In this document: positions 1 to 8,770 of the stretch, piece by piece
How positions within the stretch are numbered: position 1 is the stretch's first letter
How the letters are laid out: each line of letters opens with the position of its first letter
Assembly: GCF_001938945.1 (NCBI RefSeq)
Contig: NZ_MKIO01000042.1
Span: 40,303 to 104,302, forward strand
Length of the DNA: 64,000 nt
Direction: 5' to 3'
Origin: Xaviernesmea rhizosphaerae
GTDB taxonomy: Bacteria > Pseudomonadota > Alphaproteobacteria > Rhizobiales > Rhizobiaceae
The notes under the pieces: generated by a model
The model's database searches: none
Seen by the model: only the letters and a program-made list of their open reading frames with translations
What the model was told of the DNA's origin: nothing
Made by a program: the position numbers and the translations under genes

Positions 1-412
1 CCGCTTCGTCGCCGGCTTCATCGGCTCGCCGGCGATGAACTTCGTCGCCGCCCATGGGATTGACAGCGCCTCCATCGCGCTCGACCTGCCGGGCAGGCCG
101 CAGATCGCCGTGTCGCGCCATGGCGAGGCACCGCTCAAAGCAGGCCAGGCAGTGGTTGCGGGCCTCAGGCCCGAACATCTGCGCATCGTCGAAGGGGAGG
201 GGGCCGGGCAGACGGGCATAGGCCGCTTCACCCTGCCCGTGCGCCTGATCGAATCCACAGGCTCGCTCACCTATCTCAGCCTCGGCGAAACAGGCGAGAT
301 CGCGCTGGTCGAGCACGGCCGCGAACAGCTGCGCCCCGGCGACCGCCTGACGCTGAGCATCGACCCGGCGCTGGTCCATCTGTTCGATCCGCAGACCGGG
401 CGGCGGGTGTGA
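1..412 (+). CDS. ABC sugar transporter ATP-binding protein, C-terminal fragment
   Basis: This is the end of an ATPase of the MalK/UgpC (CUT1) type; its Walker motifs lie left of the window. The reading frame is open from base 2. It begins with a segment reading RFVAGFIGSPAMNF, which in this family joins the nucleotide-binding domain to the regulatory OB/TOBE region. A second family hallmark, GLRPEHLRI, follows around base 160. The remaining residues form the C-terminal regulatory domain, and the stop is TGA at 410-412. The substrate cannot be told from this fragment. No partner gene follows on this strand, so it is probably the last gene of an operon lying upstream. Confidence 0.9.
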   Translation, partial: RFVAGFIGSPAMNFVAAHGIDSASIALDLPGRPQIAVSRHGEAPLKAGQAVVAGLRPEHLRIVEGEGAGQTGIGRFTLPVRLIESTGSLTYLSLGETGEIALVEHGREQLRPGDRLTLSIDPALVHLFDPQTGRRV

Positions 413-906
413 CTGACAGGCTGGCCTCTGCGAGTGGCGCAAGGGGCAGCTCATAGTCCAGCCGAACCGGCGGCGCGGTGCGGGCCGGGCGAACCGCCGC
501 ATGGGAGAGGACACCGATGCCTCAAAAGCCGAACGCGCCGCCGGCTGCGGTCAGCGGCATCCGTGCCGCGAGCACGGTTCGCCATGATCGCCAGGGCATA
601 GGTCACTGCCTTCCGCTGGCATGACGAAAGCCTGACGGGGCGCCGTTCCTCCCGCATTCGCCGGTGGCGGTGACCGCTTTCGTGAAGCCGCAGCTGACAT
701 CGGGAAGGGGAGGGATGCAAAGATCGATGGGATGGCGGTGACGCGCGTGCCTTCGGTCAATTCAAGGCCCACGCGCTCCTCCCTGCGAGGGCAATCGGAC
801 TAAAGATCCTGCGCGGTGCGATGGAATGAGCGTGCTGCTCAAGGCCCTTTCATCGGCGGCATCGTCTTGTCGATCCTCGTTTCCCGTCGGCCAGAGGGAG
901 GATGTG
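413..906. other. intergenic stretch without a recognisable gene
   Basis: About 490 bases separate the ABC ATPase stop from the AraC gene end. The short open frames here are arginine- and proline-rich, carry no domain motif, and have no convincing ribosome binding site. I see no clear terminator with a T run. The segment could hold the 3' untranslated regions of both flanking genes or decayed sequence. Confidence 0.5.
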
Positions 907-1821
907 TCAGGCCATGGCGCCGGCCTCCGCCCGCCCCCCGCGCAGGCGGGCGGCGTCGCGCAACGGCGGGGCGCCGAAGAGGCGGGCATATTCGCGGCTG
1001 AACTGCGAGGGGCTCTCATAGCCCACCGCATAGGCGACGCGGGTCGCATCGCCGCTCGTCGCCAGCATCCGCCGCGCCGCCTGAAGCCGCAGCGCCTTTT
1101 GATATTGCAGGGGGCTCATCGCCGTGACCGCCTTGAAGTGGCGGTGGAAGGTCGGCACGCTCATGCCGGCAAGGCCGGCCAGCGTTTCCGTGCGGATCGT
1201 CTGGTCGTAATGATCGCGGATCCACAGGAGCGCGCGGCGCACCTGGGCGAGGCGGCTGTCTTCGCGCACCAGCTGCCGCAGCATCGGCCCATGCGCCCCC
1301 TGCAGGAACTGATAGAGCACCTCGCGCTGGCGCGACCTGGCCAGGAAGGCAATATCGGCCGGCCGGTCGATGAGCGCCAGCAGATGATCCCAGGCCTCCA
1401 GAAGCGAAAGGGTGACCGGCGCGACGCCGAAGCCGGCCGCCGGCATGGCTTCGGGCGCCGGCGGAAGATCGGCCAGGAGCTCGCTGAGCAGGTCGCTGTC
1501 GAGCGCCAGGCTGGCGACGATATAGGGCTCGTTCTCGCAGGCTTCGATCACGCAGCCGGCGGCCGGCAGGTCGAGCGAGGCGACGAAGCATGTCGCGGGA
1601 TCGTAGCGCAGCACCCGGTCGCCGATCGTCACCTCCTTGGCGCCGCGCAGCACGAGGCAGGCCATGGGCTGATAGAGCGTCATCACCGAATGATGGCCTT
1701 GCCGGGCAATGCCGATGGACACGCCCGGCAGCCCGACATCAGGGGACGCAAGCCCCGGGGCGGTCTCGCCGCCGCCATGGCGCAGAACGCGCCGGCACAT
1801 TTGATCAAGCAGCTGCTGCAT
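907..1821 (-). CDS. AraC family transcriptional regulator (AraC_N type)
   Basis: A 304-residue regulator. The N-terminal two thirds match the AraC_N effector domain, with a cupin-like segment reading GAKEVTIGDRVLRY followed by the DLPAAG stretch. The C-terminal 100 residues carry the paired helix-turn-helix, with first recognition region LAGLAGMSVPTFHRHFK and second region VAYAVGYESPSQFSREYARLFG. These features are typical of regulators that sit beside an oxidoreductase and control it. The gene is divergent from the SDR gene at 2127 and shares the roughly 300-base intergenic region with it, so the SDR is its most likely target. The start at 1821 has only a weak upstream ribosome binding site. 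The effector is unknown. Confidence 0.9.
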   Translation of the reverse strand: MQQLLDQMCRRVLRHGGGETAPGLASPDVGLPGVSIGIARQGHHSVMTLYQPMACLVLRGAKEVTIGDRVLRYDPATCFVASLDLPAAGCVIEACENEPYIVASLALDSDLLSELLADLPPAPEAMPAAGFGVAPVTLSLLEAWDHLLALIDRPADIAFLARSRQREVLYQFLQGAHGPMLRQLVREDSRLAQVRRALLWIRDHYDQTIRTETLAGLAGMSVPTFHRHFKAVTAMSPLQYQKALRLQAARRMLATSGDATRVAYAVGYESPSQFSREYARLFGAPPLRDAARLRGGRAEAGAMA

Positions 1822-2002
1822 GGGGCGATGATCGCCGATCTCACCGGCGCTGCCAAGGGATTGGCGCTTGAAATGAGAGGATCAGGCAAGGGAACGAGCC
1901 GATCGGGCAGGCAAATCGCAGCGGGATCGACCAGATGAGACAGGTGAGACACAGGGTCTCCTCACAGTCTGTTCAAGACTTGCTGTTGGTCTGACGAAAA
2001 TG

Positions 2003-2065
2003 GTGATTTCGAGAACCGGAGCGCAGCGTACTTGAGGTACGTGAGCACCGGAAGCGCAGAAATTG
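2003..2065. repeat. palindromic repeat between the divergent AraC and SDR genes
   Basis: An imperfect inverted repeat centred on CGTACTTGAGGTACG, flanked by GAACCGGAGCGCAG on the left and CACCGGAAGCGCAG on the right. I recognise the GGAGCGCAGCGTAC...GTACGTGAGC layout as a type of dispersed palindrome seen in proteobacterial intergenic DNA, so I list it as a repeat rather than an operator. It lies about 60 bases upstream of the SDR start, so it could still affect transcription or form an RNA hairpin. The rest of the 1822-2126 gap shows no gene. Confidence 0.6.
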
Positions 2066-2126
2066 CCATTTGCAGGCGGCCAACGGCGATTCTTGGACGG
2101 ACTGTCAACGGAAAGGCGGACTTCCC

Positions 2127-3089
2127 ATGACCAACTCAGGAGCGACACTGACGACGGATGACGTGCTGGCCGGCAGGGATCTGCGCGGCAAGCGCGTGCT
2201 GATCACCGGCACCTCGGCCGGTCTCGGCGTCGAGACTGCCCGGGCGCTCGTGGCCCACGGCGCCGAAGTGGTGGGCGCGGCGCGCGATCTCGACAAGGCC
2301 GAGCGCGCCACGCAAGCCGTGCGCGCGGCGGCGACGGCTGGCGGCGGCGGCTTTTCGCTGGTCGCGCTCGATCTCGCCTCGCTTGCCAGCGTGCGGGCCT
2401 GCGCCGACAGCCTGCTGGCCGATGCCAGGCCCTTCGACATCATCATCGCCAATGCCGGCGTGATGGCCCCGCCCTTTGGCCGTACGGCGGAAGGCTTCGA
2501 AACCCAGTTCGGCACCAATCATCTCGGCCATTTCGTGCTGATCAACCGCATCGCCGGCCTGCTCGGCCCCGGCGGCCGGCTGGTCAATCTCGCCTCGGCC
2601 GGGCATCGCTTCGCCGATGTCGATCTCGACGATCCGAATTTCGAGCGGGACGCCTATGATCCCTGGGTCGGCTATGGCCGGTCCAAGACCGCCAATGTGC
2701 TGTTCGCAGTCGAGTTCGACCGGCGCCATCGGGCGCGCGGGGTCCGCGCCGCCGCCGTCCACCCGGGCGGCATCCGCACGGAGCTCCTGCGCCACATGAC
2801 GCCGGCCGAAGAGGAAGCGCTCATCAGCTCGATCAACGCCGGTCATGCCGCCGCCGGCATGCCGCCTTTCGTCTTCAAGTCGATCCCGCAGGGCGCGGCG
2901 ACATCCGTCTGGGCGGCGGTCGTCGCCGAGGCCGAGGCCATTGGCGGGCGCTATTGCGAGGATTGCCATGTCGCGGAAATCCAGGACGGCGAGGGCATAA
3001 GGGGCGGCGTCCGCCCCTACGCGCTCGACCCCGACCGCGCCCGCGCGCTCTGGGCCAAGAGCGAGGAGCTGGTGGGCGAGCGCTTCTAG
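2127..3089 (+). CDS. short-chain dehydrogenase/reductase (retinol dehydrogenase-like SDR)
   Basis: A 320-residue NAD(P)-dependent oxidoreductase. The Rossmann motif TGTSAGLG lies at residues 27-34, the structural NAG at about 109-111, and the catalytic set is S157, Y183 and K187 (YGRSK). An insertion after the active site and the NFERDAYDPW segment resemble the RDH/WWOX-like group, longer than classical 250-residue SDRs. The ATG at 2127 is chosen because GGAAAGG lies about ten bases upstream; an earlier in-frame start at 2070 falls in repeat-rich non-coding DNA. The gene is divergent from an AraC regulator that probably controls it. The TAG stop is the first three bases of a dispersed repeat. 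The substrate is unknown. Confidence 0.9.
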   Translation: MTNSGATLTTDDVLAGRDLRGKRVLITGTSAGLGVETARALVAHGAEVVGAARDLDKAERATQAVRAAATAGGGGFSLVALDLASLASVRACADSLLADARPFDIIIANAGVMAPPFGRTAEGFETQFGTNHLGHFVLINRIAGLLGPGGRLVNLASAGHRFADVDLDDPNFERDAYDPWVGYGRSKTANVLFAVEFDRRHRARGVRAAAVHPGGIRTELLRHMTPAEEEALISSINAGHAAAGMPPFVFKSIPQGAATSVWAAVVAEAEAIGGRYCEDCHVAEIQDGEGIRGGVRPYALDPDRARALWAKSEELVGERF

Positions 3090-3185
3090 CATCGGACCGA
3101 AAAGTGGCACCCGGTTTTCGGAATAATCCGATGCGAAAACAGAATCTTGGAGCATCGGACCGAAAAGCGGGCACCGGTTTTCGGG
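3087..3185. repeat. rhizobial-type palindromic interspersed repeat, two copies in tandem
   Basis: Two copies of the interspersed element lie head to tail. Each starts GCATCGGACCGAAAAG and continues into CCGGTTTTCGG, with a linker containing CCGATGCGAAAACAGAA. The element begins inside the stop codon of the SDR gene. The rest of the gap to 3400 carries a third degenerate fragment near 3240-3265 and no gene. Confidence 0.8.
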
Positions 3186-3400
3186 TTGGCACCCTGAAGC
3201 CTGTCGCGCCAAAGGCGTGACAGGCTTTGCGATAAAGCCGCGCGAAAACAGAAGCCTGAACCATGTTGCGCGGGTCCCTATCATCGACACTTGGTATAAG
3301 GGAGGATATCGCCGATAAACCGTTCGCGTCGTGGACTGTGTGACGATCGTCCGTCCGATGCCCGAACGCCCCAATTTCCGAATGCCTTGGGAGGCCTCTC

Positions 3401-4702
3401 ATGTTCGATCTCATCCTGCGCAATGCCAACCTGCCCGATGGCCGCGAAGGTCTCGATATCGCCATCCGCAATGGCCGGATCGCGGCCGTCGAGCGCGGCA
3501 TTGCGGCGCAGGCCGGGGCGGTGATCGATGCCTCGGGCCGGCTGGTGAGCCCGCCCTTCTGCGATCCGCATTTCCATATGGACGCCACGCTCTCGCTCGG
3601 CCTGCCGCGCATGAATGTCTCGGGCACGCTGCTCGAAGGCATTGCGCTGTGGGGCGAGCTGCGGCCTCTCTTGACGAGGGAGGCGCTGGTGGAGCGGGCG
3701 CTGCGTTATTGCGATCTCGCGGTGTCGCAGGGGCTCCTGTTCATCCGCAGCCATGTGGATACCTCCGATCCGCGCCTGGTGACGGCCGAGGCGCTCCTGG
3801 AGGTGCGCGAGAAAGTGGCGCCTTACATCGATCTGCAGCTCGTCGCCTTCCCGCAGGATGGCTATTATCGCGCGGCCGAGGGCGTGGCGGCGCTGACGCG
3901 GGCGCTCGACATGGGCATCGAGATCGTCGGCGGCATCCCGCATTTCGAGCGGACGATGGAGGACGGGCGCCGTTCGGTGGAGGCGCTCTGCCGGCTCGCG
4001 GCCGAGCGGGGCCTGCGCGTGGACATGCATTGCGACGAGAGCGACGATCCGCTCTCGCGCCATATCGAGACGCTGGCCGCAGAAACCATCCGCTTCGGCC
4101 TCAAGGGCCGCGTGGCCGGCTCGCACCTCACCTCCATGCATTCCATGGACAATTACTACGTCTCCAAGCTGATCCCGCTGATGGCGGAGGCGGAGGTGGA
4201 CGTGATCGCCAATCCGCTGATCAACATCATGCTGCAGGGCCGGCACGACACATACCCCAAGCGCCGGGGGCTGACGCGGGTGCGTGAGCTGATGACGGCG
4301 GGGCTCAATGTCTGCTTCGGCCAGGATTGCACCATGGACCCCTGGTATTCGATGGGCTCGGCCGACATGCTGGAGGTCGCGCATATGGGCATCCATGTCG
4401 GCCAGCTCGGCGGCATCGAGGACAAGAAGCGGGTCTATGAGGCCGTGACCGTCAATTCCGCCCGCGCCATGGGGCTGGAAGGCTACGGGCTCGAGGTCGG
4501 CTGCAAGGCCGATCTGGTGGTGCTGCAGGCCGCCGACGTGATCGAGGCCGTCAGGCTGAAGCCGACGCGGCTCCTCGTGCTCAAGGGTGGCAAGGTGGTG
4601 TCGGAGACGCCGGCGCGGGTCAGCACGCTCACGCTCGAGGGACGCCCTGCCAGCATCGACATGGGACTGGACTATCGCCCCCGGGCGGGGGTCGAGGGGT
4701 AA
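3401..4702 (+). CDS. codA: CodA-like cytosine deaminase family amidohydrolase
   Basis: A 433-residue amidohydrolase that aligns by eye along its length with E. coli CodA, which deaminates cytosine to uracil. The metal site is complete: H57 and H59 (PHFHMD), H210, and D309. E213 (HCDE) is the proton shuttle and H242 a further conserved His. Q152 in AFPQDG matches the cytosine-binding glutamine. The lid loop differs: where E. coli has GHDDVFDPWY this protein has GQDCTMDPWY (307-316), so the residue matching E. coli D314 is Cys310. Substrate choice may therefore differ, for example a modified pyrimidine, isoguanine or another cyclic amidine. No CodB-type permease is adjacent. The start has AGGCCTCTC upstream, a weak ribosome binding site. 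Confidence 0.82.
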   Translation: MFDLILRNANLPDGREGLDIAIRNGRIAAVERGIAAQAGAVIDASGRLVSPPFCDPHFHMDATLSLGLPRMNVSGTLLEGIALWGELRPLLTREALVERALRYCDLAVSQGLLFIRSHVDTSDPRLVTAEALLEVREKVAPYIDLQLVAFPQDGYYRAAEGVAALTRALDMGIEIVGGIPHFERTMEDGRRSVEALCRLAAERGLRVDMHCDESDDPLSRHIETLAAETIRFGLKGRVAGSHLTSMHSMDNYYVSKLIPLMAEAEVDVIANPLINIMLQGRHDTYPKRRGLTRVRELMTAGLNVCFGQDCTMDPWYSMGSADMLEVAHMGIHVGQLGGIEDKKRVYEAVTVNSARAMGLEGYGLEVGCKADLVVLQAADVIEAVRLKPTRLLVLKGGKVVSETPARVSTLTLEGRPASIDMGLDYRPRAGVEG

Positions 4703-4718
4703 CTGTCTCGCGGTTGGC

Positions 4719-5657
4719 TCAGGCTGCGCCCGGCGCCTGCCGTCGCGCCGCAAGCGTGGCCGCGAGATTGGTGGCGTGAAAGCCCTCGTAAAAGGCGCGG
4801 GTGTCGGCATCCATGCCGGATGGAAGGGAAACGAGATCCTCCAGCCGCAGGCCCGTGCCCTCAGGGGAGAGCGGAAGAGCTTCGCCCTCGCCTGAAAGGT
4901 CATGGCCGGCCGGGGCCTCGGCCGTGGTCGCCAGCGCTGCGACCCGCTGTTCCAGCGCGTCGAAATAGGCGATGTTTCCGGCCACCAGCGCCGGGTCGCA
5001 GCTGCGGCCGTGGGCGGTGACGACGAAGGCGGCATCGAGCGCCTGAATGCGTGCCAGCGAGGCGCGCAGCTGATGCAGGTCCCCCGGCGTGCGGCTCCAA
5101 ACCTCAGGAATGGGCATTTCCACCGCATCGACCGCAAGGCAGGTGCGGATTTCGGGAATCCAGACGGCGAGATGATCCGGCGTGTGGCCGGGCGTGTGGA
5201 TCAGCTCGATGGTCAGATCGCCGCCGTCGAGCTGGAGACCGCCGTCGAAGGTGATCTCGGGCGCCACCAGCGTCACGCCGGCGAAACGCGGATCCTCGGC
5301 CTGCTTCTGCGCCAGCGTCTGGCGCGCGGCGGGTGCGGCAAGCCGGTCGCGGGCGGCCGCATGGGCGATGATCGGGCCGCGCCCCGCAAGGGCGGCATTG
5401 CCCCAGAAATGGTCCCAGTCCATATGGCTGTTGACGATCGTGAGCGGCCGCGTGCCGAGATCGGGAAAGCGGCTGCCCAGAAGCGCCAGCGCCGTCCGGC
5501 AATCGTCAGGCGTGCTCAGCGTGTCGATCAGCAGATCGAAGCGCTGCGTGCGCACGAAAGCGGCATCCACTTCCTCGCCCGCGCGCAGGAGCACGATGCG
5601 GGGATCGAGGCCGGGATAGGTCGCCAGTTCGATGACGGGCGGGGCGGGCGTGGACAT
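4719..5657 (-). CDS. MBL-fold metallo-hydrolase
   Basis: A 312-residue soluble protein with the metallo-beta-lactamase fold. The metal motif reads HMDWDH at residues 78-83, with Asp in place of the second His of the usual HxHxDH; I know this variant in a sub-group of MBL hydrolases. Further ligands are in HTPGHTPDHLAVW, in the CLAVDAVE segment (Asp) and in TAHG. The start at 5657 is preceded by GGAG. It converges with the codA-like gene, with 16 bases between the stops. It lies downstream of the fructoside operon on the same strand but 160 bases away, so it may be its own unit. The substrate is unknown. Confidence 0.85.
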   Translation of the reverse strand: MSTPAPPVIELATYPGLDPRIVLLRAGEEVDAAFVRTQRFDLLIDTLSTPDDCRTALALLGSRFPDLGTRPLTIVNSHMDWDHFWGNAALAGRGPIIAHAAARDRLAAPAARQTLAQKQAEDPRFAGVTLVAPEITFDGGLQLDGGDLTIELIHTPGHTPDHLAVWIPEIRTCLAVDAVEMPIPEVWSRTPGDLHQLRASLARIQALDAAFVVTAHGRSCDPALVAGNIAYFDALEQRVAALATTAEAPAGHDLSGEGEALPLSPEGTGLRLEDLVSLPSGMDADTRAFYEGFHATNLAATLAARRQAPGAA

Positions 5658-5821
5658 CGGCAGGCTCCGGGAAAGGGAAGGAGACGACGGGCTGTCAGCG
5701 ACAGGCCGTGACCCCTTCTATCCTTCACAGGCGGCATGAGCGAGAGGCGACGGGGCCTGCGCGCGAAGGTGCGGTCTCCCGCGCCCCCATCCAATCCCCA
5801 TCGACTGGCCGCAGCCGCCCC

Positions 5822-6886
5822 TCAGTTCACCCCGCCGCGCTCGGCGAGGCGCCGGCCGCCGGCATCAAAAAGGTGGAGGCGCGACAGGTTGGGGCTGAGA
5901 TGGACCGTCTGGCCCGGCTCCAGCGCCAGGCGCTCCTTGGTGACGACGGTGATGTTTTCCTCTCCCAGGCGCACCACCAGATGGGTTTCGGCGCCCGTCG
6001 GCTCGACCACGGCGATGGTGGCCGGCACGCCCTGGTCCGACAGTGTGATGTCCTCGGGGCGGAAACCATAGGTCGCCGGCGTGCCATGGAAGCCCTGGGG
6101 CAGCGGCAGGCTGGTCACGCCGTCCGTAAGCCGGAAGGCACCATTTTCCACCCGGCCTTCCAGCAGGTTCATCGAGGGCGAGCCGATGAAGGCGGCGACG
6201 AAGGTGTTGGCCGGGCGGTCATAGAGCTCCAGCGGCCGGCCGACCTGCTCCACCACGCCGCCGCGCATGACGACGATGCGGTCGGCCATGGTCATGGCTT
6301 CGATCTGGTCATGGGTGACATAGACGGTGGTGGTCTTCAGCCGCTGGTGCAGATCCTTGATCTCGGCGCGCATGGTCACGCGCAGCTTGGCGTCGAGGTT
6401 GGAGAGCGGCTCGTCGAACAGGAACACCTGCGGATGGCGCACGATGGCCCGGCCCATGGCCACGCGCTGGCGCTGGCCGCCGGAAAGCTGGCGCGGCAGC
6501 CGGTCGAGCAGGGGGCCGAGTGCCAGGATATCGGCGGCCTCGCGCACGCGCTTTTCGATCGAGGCCTTGTCGACGCCCTGAAGCTTCAGCGCGAAGCCCA
6601 TATTCTCGGCCACCGTCATATGCGGATAGAGCGCATAGGACTGGAAGACCATGGCGATATCGCGCTCCTTCGGCGCGACATCGTTGACCACGCGCCCGCC
6701 GATGCGGATCTCGCCGGCGGAAATCTCCTCCAGCCCGGCGAGCATGCGCAGCAGCGTGGACTTGCCGCAGCCCGAGGGGCCGACGAGCGTGACGAACTCG
6801 CCGTCTTCGATATCGACCGAGACGCCGTGAATGACGGGCACGGAGCCGTAGTGCTTCTCCACCCGTTCGATGCTGACCGATGCCAT
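5822..6886 (-). CDS. ABC transporter ATP-binding protein (MalK/UgpC/MsmK type)
   Basis: A 354-residue ATPase that would energise the fructoside importer encoded upstream. Walker A is GPSGCGKST at residues 36-44, the signature LSGGQRQRVAMGRA at about 134-147, Walker B VFLFDEPLSNLD shortly after, then a switch His in VYVTHDQ. The C-terminal third is the regulatory OB/TOBE region, with FIGSPSMNLLEG and YGFRPEDI. I start at 6886 because GAGGAGAC lies just upstream and the protein then begins MASVSIERVEKHYG, as in its family; the longer frame reads through a palindromic repeat. It is the last gene of the minus-strand operon and is separated from the GH32 gene by 189 bases that hold a perfect palindrome. 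Confidence 0.92.
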   Translation of the reverse strand: MASVSIERVEKHYGSVPVIHGVSVDIEDGEFVTLVGPSGCGKSTLLRMLAGLEEISAGEIRIGGRVVNDVAPKERDIAMVFQSYALYPHMTVAENMGFALKLQGVDKASIEKRVREAADILALGPLLDRLPRQLSGGQRQRVAMGRAIVRHPQVFLFDEPLSNLDAKLRVTMRAEIKDLHQRLKTTTVYVTHDQIEAMTMADRIVVMRGGVVEQVGRPLELYDRPANTFVAAFIGSPSMNLLEGRVENGAFRLTDGVTSLPLPQGFHGTPATYGFRPEDITLSDQGVPATIAVVEPTGAETHLVVRLGEENITVVTKERLALEPGQTVHLSPNLSRLHLFDAGGRRLAERGGVN

Positions 6887-6981
6887 GATGGTCTCCTCAA
6901 GATCATGGGCGCAGCTCCCTCCCGGGCGGATCGCCTCCGGCTTCGGACGCTGCGGCAAAAGACAAGATGCGTTCTTTTCAC

Positions 6982-7015
6982 GCATCGGACCGGAAGCCGG
7001 CTTCCGGTCCGATGC
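6982..7015. repeat. 34-base perfect palindrome between GH32 and ATPase genes
   Basis: The two 16-base arms, GCATCGGACCGGAAGC and its reverse complement, meet around a central CG without a mismatch. It is a compact form of the interspersed rhizobial element. In the operon transcript it would fold into a strong hairpin upstream of the ATPase gene, where it could stabilise the 5' part of the message or reduce read-through. Confidence 0.85.
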
Positions 7016-7075
7016 CTTGCGAAGGGCGGCGCGTCCTCATGCGGGCGCCGCGCCGTCGGCTCGTGGATCAGGCGC

Positions 7076-8767
7076 TCACAGCGAAAGCGCGAAGGCCTTG
7101 GCCGACAGGGCCTCGCCGCCTTCGGCCAGCCGCGCGGCTGTCGCGGGCGCGAAGCTCTTCAGCCGCTTGGTGCCGCTCCAGCGGCCGCCATCGGCGAAGA
7201 CCTCGATCGAGCCACAATCGAGGAAAATGCGGATCTCGCTGGCCGCTGCCTGGCGGGCGAGATAGCGCGGCGACGGCTTTTCCCCCGACACGCCATAGAG
7301 GATTGCCAAGCCATCCGCCGTCTGCTCCACGCCGAGCGCCAGCTCGGGATGGTCGATGTCGAGGCGGAAGGCCGTGCCGGCTTGCGGCAGCGTCAGCAGG
7401 ATTTCGGCCGCGCCGGAGCCCAGCGCCATGCCTTCGGGCCGATGCAGTGCTGTGGCGTCGAGCGGCGCCTGGCGCAGGGTTTCCGCCGTGTCGAGCGGCG
7501 GCGAGAGCAGGGCCTTTCCGTCCAGAACCAGTTTGCGCGGCAGCGTCATGGCGCTGTGGAAGTCGATCTTCTTCGAGACGTCGGTCCAGTTGGCGAGCCA
7601 GGCGATCATCACCGTCTCGTCGCCATCGCGGAAGCCCTGGAAGGCATAGGCATCCGTGCCGAAATCCAGCTCCTGCTCGAATTCGGGCGTGAAGCGGGCG
7701 CCGTCGAAGCGGCCGACCGTGGCGATCGTCAGGTTGCGCCGGCCGGTGTCGGGGCAGCGGCTGGTGAGCAGCGCGAAGATCAGCGCCCAGCGGGTCTTAG
7801 GATCTTCCGGTGCGCCGAGCGGCAGGATGCAGGGGCATTCCGCCGCCGTCATGCCGAAGCGGTTCTCGCGGTGGAGCAGGCCGACATAGCGCCAGCCGGT
7901 GGCACCCTCGACATCGTCGGTCTCATAGAGCAGCACGATTCCGCCCTCGCGGTCGCGGCTGCCGAGCAGCATCTTGAAGCGCCCGTCCGGACCCTTGATG
8001 ACATAGGGGTCGCGGAAATCGAGCGTCAGGTTCAGCCCCTCGGGCCGCCCGGGCACGACGAGTTCGGCCGGGCCGGCGGTCACGCCATCGGTGGAGACGG
8101 CGCTCCACTGGTTCTGCTCCTCCGGCTCCCGGTCCTTCACCTGCTCGGTGAAGAAGACGCGGATGCCGCCCTCGGCCGTGGGGATGGCCGAGCCGGAAAA
8201 GGCGCCGCCGAGCCCGTCGGCCGTCTTCGACAGCGCGTCATTGGGAAAGAGGAAGATGGGCAGATGGCGCCAGCGCAGGAAATCCTCGGAGACCGCATGG
8301 CCCCAGTGCATGGTGTTCCAGCGCAGGCTGTGGGGATAGTGCTGGTAGAACAGATGCGGCCGGCCGCCGAACCGGCCGAAGCCGTTGGGATCGTTCATCC
8401 AGCCGAAGGGCGGGACGAAGTGATAGAGCGGCAGATGCGCCGGCGGCGGATTGAGCGGGCCATGGAACAGCGGCGCGATGCCCTCCTCCATCACCTTGTC
8501 GGGCTGGAAGGCATAGGCCGCCGAGAGCGCGGTGACCGCGGGATCATAGGCGATGACGGCCGCGCCGCCGGCCTCTGCCTTGAGCGTGCGGAAGGTGAAT
8601 TCCTGGGCATTGTCGGCCACGGCCTCGCCGGCCGGGCGGCCGTCGAGCGTCAGCGTCACGCGCGCCGGCCGGCCGGCGTCCAGCGCCTTCAGCCAGAGAT
8701 GCAGTTCGCTGCCGGGTGCAAGCGTCGCCGTCACGGCGGCGGAGAGCGATGGAGATTGTTCGGTCAT
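7076..8767 (-). CDS. glycoside hydrolase family 32 (beta-fructosidase / sucrose hydrolase)
   Basis: A 563-residue enzyme that should hydrolyse terminal beta-D-fructofuranosides (sucrose, fructo-oligosaccharides or levan fragments). The three catalytic motifs are present: WMNDPNG at 123-129 with nucleophile D126, RDP at 252-254 with the transition-state stabiliser D253, and AECP with acid/base E310. The C-terminal part (from about 430) matches the beta-sandwich module of the family, ending in IFLDCGSIEVFADGG. The first 100 residues are an additional N-terminal region. There is no signal peptide, so it acts in the cytoplasm on imported sugar. It starts 3 bases after the upstream permease stop, which implies coupled translation; the ribosome binding sequence AAGGG lies inside the permease gene. 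Confidence 0.93.
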   Translation of the reverse strand: MTEQSPSLSAAVTATLAPGSELHLWLKALDAGRPARVTLTLDGRPAGEAVADNAQEFTFRTLKAEAGGAAVIAYDPAVTALSAAYAFQPDKVMEEGIAPLFHGPLNPPPAHLPLYHFVPPFGWMNDPNGFGRFGGRPHLFYQHYPHSLRWNTMHWGHAVSEDFLRWRHLPIFLFPNDALSKTADGLGGAFSGSAIPTAEGGIRVFFTEQVKDREPEEQNQWSAVSTDGVTAGPAELVVPGRPEGLNLTLDFRDPYVIKGPDGRFKMLLGSRDREGGIVLLYETDDVEGATGWRYVGLLHRENRFGMTAAECPCILPLGAPEDPKTRWALIFALLTSRCPDTGRRNLTIATVGRFDGARFTPEFEQELDFGTDAYAFQGFRDGDETVMIAWLANWTDVSKKIDFHSAMTLPRKLVLDGKALLSPPLDTAETLRQAPLDATALHRPEGMALGSGAAEILLTLPQAGTAFRLDIDHPELALGVEQTADGLAILYGVSGEKPSPRYLARQAAASEIRIFLDCGSIEVFADGGRWSGTKRLKSFAPATAARLAEGGEALSAKAFALSL

Positions 8768-8770
8768 GGC

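Noticed and set aside
413..906. Short Arg/Pro-rich frames in the first intergenic gap as small genes
   Set aside because: They overlap each other on the same strand, lack ribosome binding sites and have no family-like pattern.
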